A stretch of 64,000 nt of DNA from the NCBI GenBank assembly GCA_002706685.1, contig PALV01000013.1, positions 1 to 64,000 of the forward strand, given 5' to 3'. Positions 35,171 through 43,517 of this stretch are shown in pieces. Source of the stretch: Gammaproteobacteria bacterium. GTDB lineage: Bacteria; Pseudomonadota; Gammaproteobacteria; Pseudomonadales; Pseudohongiellaceae. The notes under the pieces were generated by a model. It was not told the DNA's origin, did not search any database, and worked only from the letters and a program-made list of their open reading frames with translations. A program made the translations under genes and the position numbers. The stretch's first letter is position 1. Every line of letters begins with the position of its first letter.

Positions 35171-37686
35171 ACTACCTCCACGAGTTCTACCTTGTCTTTT
35201 TCCTCTGCCCGCGCCGGACGCTTCTGGCCGCGCTCACGCACATAAACAATCTGTTCGTCAGGGTTATCGTCGTTCAGGAAGGGCCGGAAGCGTTGCAGCG
35301 CCACCGGATCTTCGATGGTTCGTTTCCATTCGCACACATAGGTATCAATGACGCCCTGCACTTGTGTCTCCAGTTCAGCGGCTATGCCAAGCGAATCATT
35401 GATGATGACGTCCTGCAGGTACTCGAGCCCGCCCTCAAGGTTGTCGCGCCATACAGACGTGCGCTGCAGTCGATCTGCAGTGCGTATGTAGAACATCAGG
35501 AAACGGTCGATGTATCGAATCAGTGTCTCGTCGTCGAGGTCACTTGCGAACAGCTCGGCGTGACGGGGGCGCATGCCGCCATTGCCACACACGTAAAGAT
35601 TCCAGCCTTTTTCAGTCGCAATGACGCCAACATCTTTACTCTGGGCCTCAGCGCACTCCCGTGTGCAGCCGGAAACTGCCATTTTCAGTTTGTGCGGTGA
35701 TCGCAGCCCGCGATATCGTTCCTCAACGTAGATGGCCATACTGACAGAGTCCTGCACACCGTACCGGCACCAGGTTGAGCCGACACAGGACTTCACTGTT
35801 CGCAGCGCTTTACCGTAGGCGTGGCCCGATTCGAAACCGGCATCAACCAGATCGCGCCAGATCAGCGGCAGCTGCTCTACACGCGCACCAAACAGGTCTA
35901 CACGCTGTCCGCCAGTAATTTTTGTATACAGGTCATATTTTTGTGCGACCTGCCCCAGTACCAGCAGCTTCTCCGGTGTAATCTCACCACCGGGAATTCT
36001 CGGCACAACAGAGTAACTGCCGTCTTTCTGCAGATTAGCCAGGAAATTGTCATTGGTATCCTGCAGACCAACGTGTTTCGGGTCGAGGACGTAGTCGTTC
36101 CAGCACGATGCGAGAATGGACGCCACTGCCGGCTTGCAGATGTCGCAACCGCGGCCGGTGCCATGAGTCTCAAGCAGTTCATCGAAGCTGCGAATCTTGT
36201 TGACACGGATCAGGTGATAGAGGCCCTGCCGGCTGTAGGCAAAGTGCTCACAGATGTGATCATTTACCTCAACACCGCGACGCTTCAGTTCAGCATCAAG
36301 CACCTGTTTGACCAGTGTGGCACAGCCACCACAGGTTGCTGACGCCCGTGTTTCGGTTTTTAATGCGCCGATCGTCGTACAGCCGTTTTCTATAGCCTGA
36401 CACAGGGTGCCTTTTGACACATTATTGCAGCTACAGATCTGGGCCTGCGCCGGCAGGGCATCCACACCCAGCACTGGCTTATTATCCGAAGGCAGGATCA
36501 GGCTGACGGGCGATTCTGGCAAATCAAGTCCATTCAAAGCGTATTGCAGCAACATGTCGTAATCGCTGGTATCGCCAACCAGTACCGCACCCAGCAGGCG
36601 TGTCGCGTCCTGGTTGATGACCAGTTTTTTATAGAAACCCTTGATGCTGTCCTCAACAACACACACCCGACTGCCTTCAGTCTTGCCGTGAGCATCGCCG
36701 ATGGAGCCAACCTCTACGCCGAGCAGTTTCAACTTTGTGCTCATATCAGCACCGCTGAAGGGCTCGCCCTGGCCGCACAGGTGGCCGGCAAGTTTGCGTG
36801 CCATATCGTAACCGGGTGCTACCAGACCAAAAATGCGAGACTGCCAGAGCGCCACTTCGCCGATGGCAAAAATGGCAGGATCAGAAGTCATGCAGTGGTC
36901 GTCAATGACCACACCGCCCCGTTCGCCAATGGTCAGGCCGCAATCTCTCGCCAGTTTGTCCTGAGGACGTATACCGGCTGAAAAGACAACCATGTCTGTC
37001 TCCAGCTCGCCCTCTGCAAACACCAGCCGATGCCGGGCCGTATCACCCGCCTCGATACACTGAGTGGCTGTCGACGTGTGAACATTCACACCGAGCGCTT
37101 CAATTTTCTCCCGCAACAGCTGACCACCTCTTGTATCCAGCTGCACCGCCATCAGTTGTGGCGCGAACTCAATTACATCGGTCGTCAGACCCAGGTCTTT
37201 CAATGCCTTGGCTGCCTCCAGGCCGAGCAGACCACCGCCGATGACTACTCCACGACGACAGCCTTCTGCAGCCGCCTTGATCTGACGCAGGTCATCCAGC
37301 GTGCGATAAACAAAACAGGCTTCGCGGTCGTGCCCGGGGATTGGGGGAACAAAGGGATAGGAACCAGTTGCCAGGACCAGTGCATCATAGTCAACTACAG
37401 TTCCTTTGTTTCCAGTGACCCTGCGTTGATCCCGGTCGATCGTTGCTGCCGCTTCGCCCGTGATCAGACGAATACCGTGGCGCTCAAAAAAGGCCAGGTC
37501 TGTCAGAGCCAGATCCTCGTCAGTGGCGCCACTGAACCAGCTGCTGAGCTGGACTCGATCATAGGCCGGACACGGCTCTTCACAGAAAACAGTAATCTGA
37601 AAATTCTGGTTCATGGCGACCAGCTCTTCCAGAAAGCGCTGCCCTACCATGCCATTACCGATCACTACCAGCTGTCTTGTTTGCAT
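35167..37686 (-). CDS. nirB: Nitrite reductase (NADH) large subunit NirB
   Basis: Reduces nitrite to ammonium with NADH. The 839 aa protein has an FAD/NAD oxidoreductase domain (VVIGNGMVGQRFLEEL at 7, VVIGGGLLGLEAAKAL near 145), a Bfd-type [2Fe-2S] domain (CSCNNVSKGTLCQAI and CGGCATLVKQVL near 415-465) and a siroheme/[4Fe-4S] domain with CVGSTWCRYGVQDS and SGCTRECAEAQ near 640-690. It is the first gene of the six-gene operon. Siroheme comes from the CobA half downstream. An ANTAR-type attenuator and sigma-54 promoter precede it. Confidence 0.96.
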   Translation of the reverse strand: MQTRQLVVIGNGMVGQRFLEELVAMNQNFQITVFCEEPCPAYDRVQLSSWFSGATDEDLALTDLAFFERHGIRLITGEAAATIDRDQRRVTGNKGTVVDYDALVLATGSYPFVPPIPGHDREACFVYRTLDDLRQIKAAAEGCRRGVVIGGGLLGLEAAKALKDLGLTTDVIEFAPQLMAVQLDTRGGQLLREKIEALGVNVHTSTATQCIEAGDTARHRLVFAEGELETDMVVFSAGIRPQDKLARDCGLTIGERGGVVIDDHCMTSDPAIFAIGEVALWQSRIFGLVAPGYDMARKLAGHLCGQGEPFSGADMSTKLKLLGVEVGSIGDAHGKTEGSRVCVVEDSIKGFYKKLVINQDATRLLGAVLVGDTSDYDMLLQYALNGLDLPESPVSLILPSDNKPVLGVDALPAQAQICSCNNVSKGTLCQAIENGCTTIGALKTETRASATCGGCATLVKQVLDAELKRRGVEVNDHICEHFAYSRQGLYHLIRVNKIRSFDELLETHGTGRGCDICKPAVASILASCWNDYVLDPKHVGLQDTNDNFLANLQKDGSYSVVPRIPGGEITPEKLLVLGQVAQKYDLYTKITGGQRVDLFGARVEQLPLIWRDLVDAGFESGHAYGKALRTVKSCVGSTWCRYGVQDSVSMAIYVEERYRGLRSPHKLKMAVSGCTRECAEAQSKDVGVIATEKGWNLYVCGNGGMRPRHAELFASDLDDETLIRYIDRFLMFYIRTADRLQRTSVWRDNLEGGLEYLQDVIINDSLGIAAELETQVQGVIDTYVCEWKRTIEDPVALQRFRPFLNDDNPDEQIVYVRERGQKRPARAEEKDKVELVEVV

Positions 37687-37734
37687 CTCTATTCCCCTGC
37701 GCTCGTTCGGGCGATTCGATTTTCTGCAAGCCAG

Positions 37735-37828
37735 AAAACAAAAAAGGCGCTCATCACACGAGTGTTCGTGTCATGAGCGCCTTTGCCCGGTGTACTTTTG
37801 TCTGCAGTATCTGCTCGCCGTTGAGCAG
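37735..37828 (-). promoter_or_regulatory. NasR-type antiterminator leader of nirB operon
   Basis: Minus-strand leader RNA with three elements. Hairpin P1 is CTGCTC-AACGGC-GAGCAG (37811-37828). Hairpin P2 is GGGC-AAAGGC-GCTC (37775-37788). Both hexaloops have A at position 1 and G at 4, the ANTAR recognition rule. The terminator is a long stem between AAAGGCGCTCAT and ATGAGCGCCTTT (about 37743-37784) followed by a T-rich tract to 37735. The 3' side of P2 is part of the terminator's 5' arm, so the two cannot form together. Binding of NasR is inferred from its gene at 41616-42866. Confidence 0.85.
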
Positions 37829-37858
37829 GCCTGATTAAATTAATTCTGCAATGACGCC

Positions 37859-37874
37859 AGCAATTCCTGTGCCA
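37859..37874 (-). promoter_or_regulatory. Sigma-54 promoter of nirB operon
   Basis: TGGCACAGGAATTGCT on the minus strand matches the sigma-54 consensus TGGCACR-N4-TTGCW at every defined base (GG near -24, GC near -12). The predicted transcript begins near 37848, about 20 nt before hairpin P1. Confidence 0.85.
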
Positions 37875-38008
37875 GATGCTTTCACAGAGTCAGATCGAGG
37901 TACTCAACGGCCAGTAAAATCCTTTGTATTCAGGAAAAAACAGGCGGCGATCAATTTTTATACCGAATGTTTCTGCATTGAAGAAGCCAGTTTTTTGTTT
38001 CGCACAGA

Positions 38009-38045
38009 TGCTTGATTGTTGTGCACGACGCACCAAAAGAATGCG
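38009..38045. promoter_or_regulatory. Possible NtrC enhancer sites
   Basis: Two adjacent segments resemble the NtrC site TGCACC-N5-GGTGCA, each matching 8 of 12 defined bases: TGCTTGATTGTTGTGCA (38009-38025) and CGCACCAAAAGAATGCG (38029-38045). They lie between the divergent sigma-54 promoters, about 130-150 bp from each, a normal enhancer distance. The matches are imperfect. Confidence 0.4.
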
Positions 38046-38159
38046 AACTACCGCCGAATGACATGCGTATACCGGGGCCCTGTATTGCGCACTGAATCCA
38101 GACCAAGTCTCCGCCTGGACAATGAGTTAAGTGTGATACCCATAGTCGTTCGCTGGCTC

Positions 38160-38175
38160 TGGCACACTTCCTGCA
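38160..38175 (+). promoter_or_regulatory. Sigma-54 promoter of nrtABC
   Basis: TGGCACACTTCCTGCA matches TGGCACR-N4-TTGCA except one base in the -12 element. The predicted transcript starts near 38186, ten nucleotides before the first leader hairpin. Confidence 0.8.
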
Positions 38176-38195
38176 TTAGCCCTCGTGACATTTGT

Positions 38196-38294
38196 CGGTA
38201 GCCCAAAGGCGGGCCAACCGATCCGATAACGGGCAATGGCGCCCACAGACGCAAGGTACCTAAAATGCCTGACGACTGTGGGCGCTTTTTTTTT
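38196..38294 (+). promoter_or_regulatory. NasR-type antiterminator leader of nrtABC
   Basis: Hairpin P1 is GCCC-AAAGGC-GGGC (38201-38214), extended by CGGT/ACCG (38196-38199 with 38217-38220). Hairpin P2 is GGGC-AATGGC-GCCC (38231-38244). Both hexaloops have A1 and G4. The terminator pairs GCGCCCACAG (38239-38248) with CTGTGGGCGC (38276-38285), followed by nine T. The 3' strand of P2 is shared with the terminator, so P2 formation prevents termination. This is the same logic as the nirB leader, in a different sequence. Confidence 0.87.
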
Positions 38295-38316
38295 ACTTGA
38301 AGCGAGGGGGGTTACC

Positions 38317-39723
38317 GTGAAGCAGCAAGGAAAACCAGCACACATTATGAACCGATTCATCAATTGTATGCGCGCAGTTACATTGGCAGTGGGTTCACTG
38401 ACAGCTGGTGCAGGGACAGCAAACATTGCTCACGCCGAAACTGGTTGGCCGGAAAAAGCAGAGCTGACTATTGGTTTTATCAAACTGACCGACATGGCAC
38501 CCCTGGCAATCGCCTATGAGAAATTCTACTTTGAAGACGAAGGCCTGTACGTCACTCTTGAGCCTCAGGCAAACTGGCGAGTGCTGCTGGATGGCTTGAT
38601 TGACGGGCGCCTGGATGCTGCCCACATGCTCGCCGGGCAGCCACTTGCAGCGACAATCGGGTATGGCACTCAGGCAAACATCATCACACCGCTCAGCCTG
38701 GACCTGAATGGCAACGCCATCACAGTTTCCAACGATATCTGGTCAAAGATGCTGCCACATCTGGAAACCGAGAACGGTGAGGTCAAGCGACCAGTCTCAG
38801 CCAGCGCGTTGCGTCCGGTAGTCGACCAGTACCGCCAGCAGGGAATGCCCTTCAATATGGGCATGGTGTTTCCGGTATCGACGCACAATTATGAATTACG
38901 CTACTGGCTGGCGGCAGCCGGTATTCACCCAGGCTTCTATGCTCCACATAAGGGCGATACCGCTGGAACATTAAGTGCCGAGGTTCTGCTCTCAGTGACA
39001 CCACCGCCGCAGATGCCTGCTACCCTGGATGCGGGCACAATCCTCGGGTACAGCGTCGGTGAACCATGGAACCAGCAGGCAATCTATCGCGGCATCGGTG
39101 TACCAGTAATCACCGACTACGAAATCTGGAAGAACAACCCGGAAAAAGTGCTGGGCATGACAGAGGAGTTCGCTCGTGAAAATCCGAACACCGCCGTCAG
39201 GCTGGTGAAAGCGCTGCTACGCGCTGGCAAATGGCTGGATGCGGAGAATAATGCAAACCGGGAAGAAGCCGCTCGAATTCTTTCTCGCAGTGAGTATGTA
39301 GGTGCCGACTATGAGGTCATCGCAAACTCCATGACCGGCACCTTTGAGTATCAAAAGGACGAGGTTCGATCAGTCCCGGACTTCAATGTCTTCTTCCGAC
39401 ATCATGCGACCTATCCGTATTATTCAGACGCGATCTGGTATCTCACCCAGATGCGCCGCTGGGGTCAGATCAGCGAACCAAAAAGTGATGAGTGGTACTT
39501 TGAAACTGCAGCAAAGGTCTATCGGCCTGACATCTATCAACAGGCCGCTGAAGACCTGATCAATGAGGGCGTTCTGGGCCTTGAAGATTTTCCTGACTTC
39601 GCCACCGAGTCCGGATTCAGACCCACTCAGGACGAATTCATAGATGGTATCCCCTACGATGGTAAACAGCCGAATGCGTATCTGCAGTCGCTGTCCATCG
39701 GATTGAAAGACGAAATATTGTAA
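38317..39723 (+). CDS. nrtA: Nitrate ABC transporter substrate-binding protein NrtA
   Basis: Periplasmic nitrate/nitrite-binding protein of the NrtA/NasF/CmpA family, 468 aa. It has a signal peptide with AHA cleavage region at about residue 41, then [33 protein letters not shown] and [18 protein letters not shown], both typical. The frame opens at 38236 inside the terminator region; the GTG at 38317 has an AGGGGG ribosome site six bases away and starts just past the leader terminator, so it is preferred. Met at 38347 is an alternative. Confidence 0.9.
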   Translation: MKQQGKPAHIMNRFINCMRAVTLAVGSLTAGAGTANIAHAETGWPEKAELTIGFIKLTDMAPLAIAYEKFYFEDEGLYVTLEPQANWRVLLDGLIDGRLDAAHMLAGQPLAATIGYGTQANIITPLSLDLNGNAITVSNDIWSKMLPHLETENGEVKRPVSASALRPVVDQYRQQGMPFNMGMVFPVSTHNYELRYWLAAAGIHPGFYAPHKGDTAGTLSAEVLLSVTPPPQMPATLDAGTILGYSVGEPWNQQAIYRGIGVPVITDYEIWKNNPEKVLGMTEEFARENPNTAVRLVKALLRAGKWLDAENNANREEAARILSRSEYVGADYEVIANSMTGTFEYQKDEVRSVPDFNVFFRHHATYPYYSDAIWYLTQMRRWGQISEPKSDEWYFETAAKVYRPDIYQQAAEDLINEGVLGLEDFPDFATESGFRPTQDEFIDGIPYDGKQPNAYLQSLSIGLKDEIL

Positions 39724-39735
39724 GAGGTAGTAACG

Positions 39736-40722
39736 ATGTTGCAACGAGCCCGAGTAATGACCAGCGAACTGCTCAACCGCATGTCTGGCGTCGACATGTC
39801 TGCACTGCTCAGGTCGTGGACGCTGACCGTATTTGGCATCATTGCCTTTGTCCTGCTGTGGGAGCTGGGGGCCAGCCGTATCGATACGGCACTGGGTAAA
39901 TTTCCGGGTCCGCAGCAGGTATGGAGCCAGACCCAGAGTCTGTATGACGATCATGTGCGAGAACAGGAGCGGCGCCAGGACTTTTATGAGCGACAGGACC
40001 AGCGCAACGCCGAACGCCTGGCAGCCAACCCTGATGCAGAGGTTCAGTTCCGCGACTACACTGGCAGACCTACGTTCCTGGATCAGGTAAAAACCAGTCT
40101 GATTACCGTCGCATTTGGATTCACACTTGCCATGCTGGTAGCGATACCGCTTGGCATCGTCTGTGGCCTCAGCAATACCATGTACAGTGTCGTCAATCCG
40201 GTGGTGCAGGTTTTCAAACCAGTGTCTCCACTGGCCTGGCTGCCGCTGGTTACCATGGTTGTCAGCGCCCTTTACGTCACGGAAAGCCCACTGGTAAGCA
40301 AGGCATTTCTGACCTCCGCCATTACTGTTGCCCTCTGTTGCCTCTGGCCTACGGTCATCAATACAACTGTTGGTGTCGCCAGTGTAGACAAGGATCTGGT
40401 AAACGTCAGTCGGGTCATACAGCTGCCGGCTCTTCAACACGTGCGAAAAATTGTACTGCCGTCAGCCATTCCGATGATCTTTACTGGCATGCGTCTGTCA
40501 CTGGCAACAGGCTGGATGGTGCTGATCGCGGCGGAAATGCTGGCACAAAGCCCGGGGCTGGGTAAATTTATCTGGGATGAATTCCAGAATGGCAGCTCGG
40601 ACTCACTCGGGAGAATCATGGTGGCCGTGCTCGCGATCGGCCTGATCGGATTTCTGTTGGACAAGCTGATGCTGCTGTTGCAGCGCCGCATGAGCTGGGA
40701 CAAAAGCACGGTATTGCGGTAG
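39736..40722 (+). CDS. nrtB: Nitrate ABC transporter permease NrtB
   Basis: Inner-membrane permease of 328 aa. One N-terminal helix (VFGIIAFVLLWELGAS) is followed by a charged stretch of about 65 residues (REQERRQDFYERQDQRNAERL) and then the transporter core with five helices. The ABC coupling loop is recognisable as EMLAQSPGLGKFIWDEFQNG. The family is NtrB/NrtB. It lies 12 bp after nrtA. Confidence 0.9.
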   Translation: MLQRARVMTSELLNRMSGVDMSALLRSWTLTVFGIIAFVLLWELGASRIDTALGKFPGPQQVWSQTQSLYDDHVREQERRQDFYERQDQRNAERLAANPDAEVQFRDYTGRPTFLDQVKTSLITVAFGFTLAMLVAIPLGIVCGLSNTMYSVVNPVVQVFKPVSPLAWLPLVTMVVSALYVTESPLVSKAFLTSAITVALCCLWPTVINTTVGVASVDKDLVNVSRVIQLPALQHVRKIVLPSAIPMIFTGMRLSLATGWMVLIAAEMLAQSPGLGKFIWDEFQNGSSDSLGRIMVAVLAIGLIGFLLDKLMLLLQRRMSWDKSTVLR

Positions 40723-40757
40723 ACAGCGTCGTCACGATAAAAGCACAGGAGAAACGC

Positions 40758-41555
40758 ATGAGAAGTTATCTGGAACTCAGCAATGTAAGTATCGAATTCA
40801 CCACCAAGAGCAGCACATTTCGTGCGCTGGATAAGGTCAATCTACATGTCAGCAAGGGTGAATTCATATCCCTGATTGGCCACTCCGGATGTGGCAAATC
40901 GACAGTGTTGAATATCGTGGCCGGTCTTTATCAGGCCACCGAAGGCGGTGTCATTTTGGAGGGCAAGGAGATTAATGCGCCAGGGCCCGATCGGGCTGTT
41001 GTGTTTCAGAACCATGCGCTGTTGCCGTGGCTGACGGTCTATCAGAACGTTGAACTTGCTGTTGCACAGGTATTCAAGGGGAAACGCAGCCCCGCGGAGA
41101 TTCGGGACTGGATCTTACATAACCTTGATCTTGTGCATATGACGCATGCGCTGGACAAGTATCCGCACGAGATTTCCGGCGGCATGAAGCAAAGGGTTGG
41201 CATCGCACGTGGACTTGCCATGGAACCCAAGGTGTTGCTGATGGATGAACCATTTGGTGCCCTCGACGCGCTGACGCGCGCTCACTTGCAGGACGAGGTC
41301 ATGCGCATTCATGCCAGCCTCAACAACACCGTTATCATGATTACCCATGACGTCGATGAGGCCGTGCTGCTCTCAGATAAAATCGTCATGATGACAGTTG
41401 GCCCGAACGCGCGTATCGGCAATATTCTTGATGTTAAACTGCCGCGACCACGTGATCGTCTGGCCATGGCCAACGACACGCAATACAACCACTATCGCCA
41501 GGAGGTGCTGAAGTTTCTGTATGGTGGCCACAATCAGCAGGAACTGGCTGCCTGA
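40758..41555 (+). CDS. nrtC: Nitrate ABC transporter ATP-binding protein
   Basis: ATPase of 265 aa energising nitrate uptake. Walker A is GHSGCGKST near residue 42, the Q-loop VFQNHALLPWLTV near 78, the signature ISGGMKQRVGIARG near 143 and Walker B VLLMDEPFGALDALTR near 160, with the switch histidine in MITHDVDEAV. It lacks the C-terminal substrate-binding-like domain of cyanobacterial NrtC, so NrtD/NasD is an equally fitting name. Confidence 0.9.
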   Translation: MRSYLELSNVSIEFTTKSSTFRALDKVNLHVSKGEFISLIGHSGCGKSTVLNIVAGLYQATEGGVILEGKEINAPGPDRAVVFQNHALLPWLTVYQNVELAVAQVFKGKRSPAEIRDWILHNLDLVHMTHALDKYPHEISGGMKQRVGIARGLAMEPKVLLMDEPFGALDALTRAHLQDEVMRIHASLNNTVIMITHDVDEAVLLSDKIVMMTVGPNARIGNILDVKLPRPRDRLAMANDTQYNHYRQEVLKFLYGGHNQQELAA

Positions 41556-41564
41556 GCAGCCTTA

Positions 41565-41607
41565 AGTGGCTGGCAATGCTGGCCACTACTCTGGCAGTTT
41601 GACTGCC
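41565..41607. terminator. Hairpin pair between convergent nrtC and nasR
   Basis: Two hairpins fill the 60-bp gap: AGTGGC/GCCACT (41565-41587) and GGCAGT-TTG-ACTGCC (41593-41607). Neither has a T-run on either strand, so termination is only suggested by position. Confidence 0.35.
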
Positions 41608-41615
41608 TGGCACGG

Positions 41616-42866
41616 TTACGGCTGCAGAACGTCGGCCATCTCAATCACTGAACGTGCCACATCAATCAGGCGACGGCTCTGGTTCATCGCGGCCTGGCGC
41701 AGCGCCCGGTAAGCTTCATCTTCATTCAGGCCTCGATGCTTCATCAAAATCAGCTTGGCGCGCTCGAGCACTTTGCGCTCCTCCAGCGCCGATTTGGCTG
41801 CATCCAGCTCGGCTCCCATTTCCTGCAGGCGTCGCGCCTGAAATTGCAGTAATTCCATCATTGAGCGACCCACTGGGGGTTGTTCAGTAACGGAACTATT
41901 GGCGTCTGCCGCGCTGACCGGCACCAGAAAAACGGTATTGTCAGGGTCCTGTTGCCTATCCAGCTCTTCGAGGGCAAGCTGATTGCAGTCCAACAGCTGC
42001 CTGGCCTCAGAGAGTTGCACCTGGCACAACTGCTTCAATGCCAACTGCAGTTTTTGTTCAATGTCATGCATGGCATCAATGCGCTCGGTGGCTATCCGAA
42101 ACCAGCGGTCAGCCAGCGACTCATCACCAGGACTGCCACCGCGGGCGGCAAGCGCTCGCAGCCCCCTCAACTCAGGCATAATGGCTGCGCTTCCAAGCTC
42201 AGACCACAGACGCAAAGAACGCTCATCGGCAAACTGGGCAAAAACTTCAAAGCAACGCTCCTGGGATTCAACCAGGTGTTGCAGCCGGGTCGTCTGCTCG
42301 GAGGTGAACTTACGGGCAGCAAATCCAGCCGATCCAAGCGCTCGTTCCTGACCAGCCAGCTCCTTGCCCTGCATGAAATTGAACAGAGCGACCAGGCCTC
42401 GCGAAATTGCCGGATCCGATGCGGCATCTGCGGTTTCGAACACAACGCCCAGCAATGATTGAATCACCTGCGAATACGCGTCTGTTACTTTGGTCAGCGC
42501 AAGCTTTCGCGACAGCACCTGGCCACGCAGCACAGCAATACCTGTCAACAGGTGAACGGCACTGGCTATCCGGCTGAACAGGCGCGCGCCGCCTGAAAAC
42601 ACACCCAGCTCGGCGTTGGCGCGACTAAGTGTCTGGTGAAAATTGGCAGTTTCCCTATCAACCTGCTTCTGAATGGCCTGCCAGCGGTCCTGGTAGTCCT
42701 GACCGCCTGAAGCCAGATACATATTCGATGCACCGCGCTCTCTCTGCAAAGCATGCACCAGCGCACCGATAGCTGACACCAGCTCACCCAGCGCCAGAAA
42801 ACTTGTCAGCCCCTGTATTTCGCACCGTTTGGAGGCAACCAGGAAGTCTGCTGCACTCATAGCCAT
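41616..42866 (-). CDS. nasR: Nitrate-responsive antiterminator NasR (NIT-ANTAR)
   Basis: 416 aa RNA-binding regulator. Residues about 25-270 form a helical NIT nitrate/nitrite-sensing domain (VHALQRERGASNMYLAS at the start, RDITG-like region later). Residues about 345-400 form the ANTAR domain (ALEERKVLERAKLILMKHRG, LNEDEAYRALRQAAMNQSRRLIDVA). In Klebsiella, NasR binds the nasF leader and prevents termination when nitrate or nitrite is present. Two matching dual-hexaloop leaders occur here, before nirB and before nrtA. The gene converges on nrtC. Confidence 0.93.
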   Translation of the reverse strand: MAMSAADFLVASKRCEIQGLTSFLALGELVSAIGALVHALQRERGASNMYLASGGQDYQDRWQAIQKQVDRETANFHQTLSRANAELGVFSGGARLFSRIASAVHLLTGIAVLRGQVLSRKLALTKVTDAYSQVIQSLLGVVFETADAASDPAISRGLVALFNFMQGKELAGQERALGSAGFAARKFTSEQTTRLQHLVESQERCFEVFAQFADERSLRLWSELGSAAIMPELRGLRALAARGGSPGDESLADRWFRIATERIDAMHDIEQKLQLALKQLCQVQLSEARQLLDCNQLALEELDRQQDPDNTVFLVPVSAADANSSVTEQPPVGRSMMELLQFQARRLQEMGAELDAAKSALEERKVLERAKLILMKHRGLNEDEAYRALRQAAMNQSRRLIDVARSVIEMADVLQP

Positions 42867-42885
42867 TGTCCTTTAGCTTACCTGC

Positions 42886-43434
42886 CTACCACATCAGGTC
42901 GTCGGGAATCGGGTAGTCCTTGTAGGGGTCATCATCATGAGTGGCATCAGTTGATTGGTCGGCTCTGAAAATGACAGCTTCTGCAAAGCGCTCAGCTATC
43001 TTGTCCGCGATTGTCGCAGGCACTACAACATACCGACTGCCATCACTGCATATGGCCAGCAAACCCGCGGCCAGTTGGTCCTGCTGCTTCTGGCTGACAT
43101 AGACCTGCTTTATTTTCTTGCTGTTGGGGTCAGTAAAATTAAACCGGACCTCACCATCTGTCTTGATGCCGCTGTGCTCCAGCATCTGTTTAACCTGCGC
43201 CCGCATGGCCTTCTGTCGTTCGGCCTCGACGCGCTGCAGGTTCAACTGCCGGTCACGCTCGGCTTTCTCCGCACGTTGCTGCTCAATACGAAGCTGTGTG
43301 TCATTTGGAGCCGCAGCGCCCTTTTTCTGTTTTGGCTGTTTGTTCTGTTGACGCTGCTCTTTCTGCGCCTGCTTGACCTTTTTCTGGTCAACCAGGCCGG
43401 CCTTCAAAAGTTGGTCGGCGAGTGATTTGGGCAT
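42886..43434 (-). CDS. DUF2058 family protein
   Basis: Protein of 182 aa, like E. coli YaiL. The N-terminal half is a highly charged helix (KEQRQQNKQPKQKKG, QQRAEKAERDRQLNLQRVEAERQKAMR); the C-terminal half is compact (VRFNFTDPNSKKIKQVYVSQKQQDQLAAGLLAIC). The family function is unknown, possibly nucleoid or ribosome associated. It lies 20 bp upstream of nasR in the same direction, and the defence island begins just beyond it. Confidence 0.83.
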   Translation of the reverse strand: MPKSLADQLLKAGLVDQKKVKQAQKEQRQQNKQPKQKKGAAAPNDTQLRIEQQRAEKAERDRQLNLQRVEAERQKAMRAQVKQMLEHSGIKTDGEVRFNFTDPNSKKIKQVYVSQKQQDQLAAGLLAICSDGSRYVVVPATIADKIAERFAEAVIFRADQSTDATHDDDPYKDYPIPDDLMW

Positions 43435-43517
43435 ACTTGTAAATCTCGTGGAGTTACCTTGTTCAGGGGCAACAGTTTGCCTCAGACACCTGACATTGCC
43501 AAGCGTCTACGCGCACG

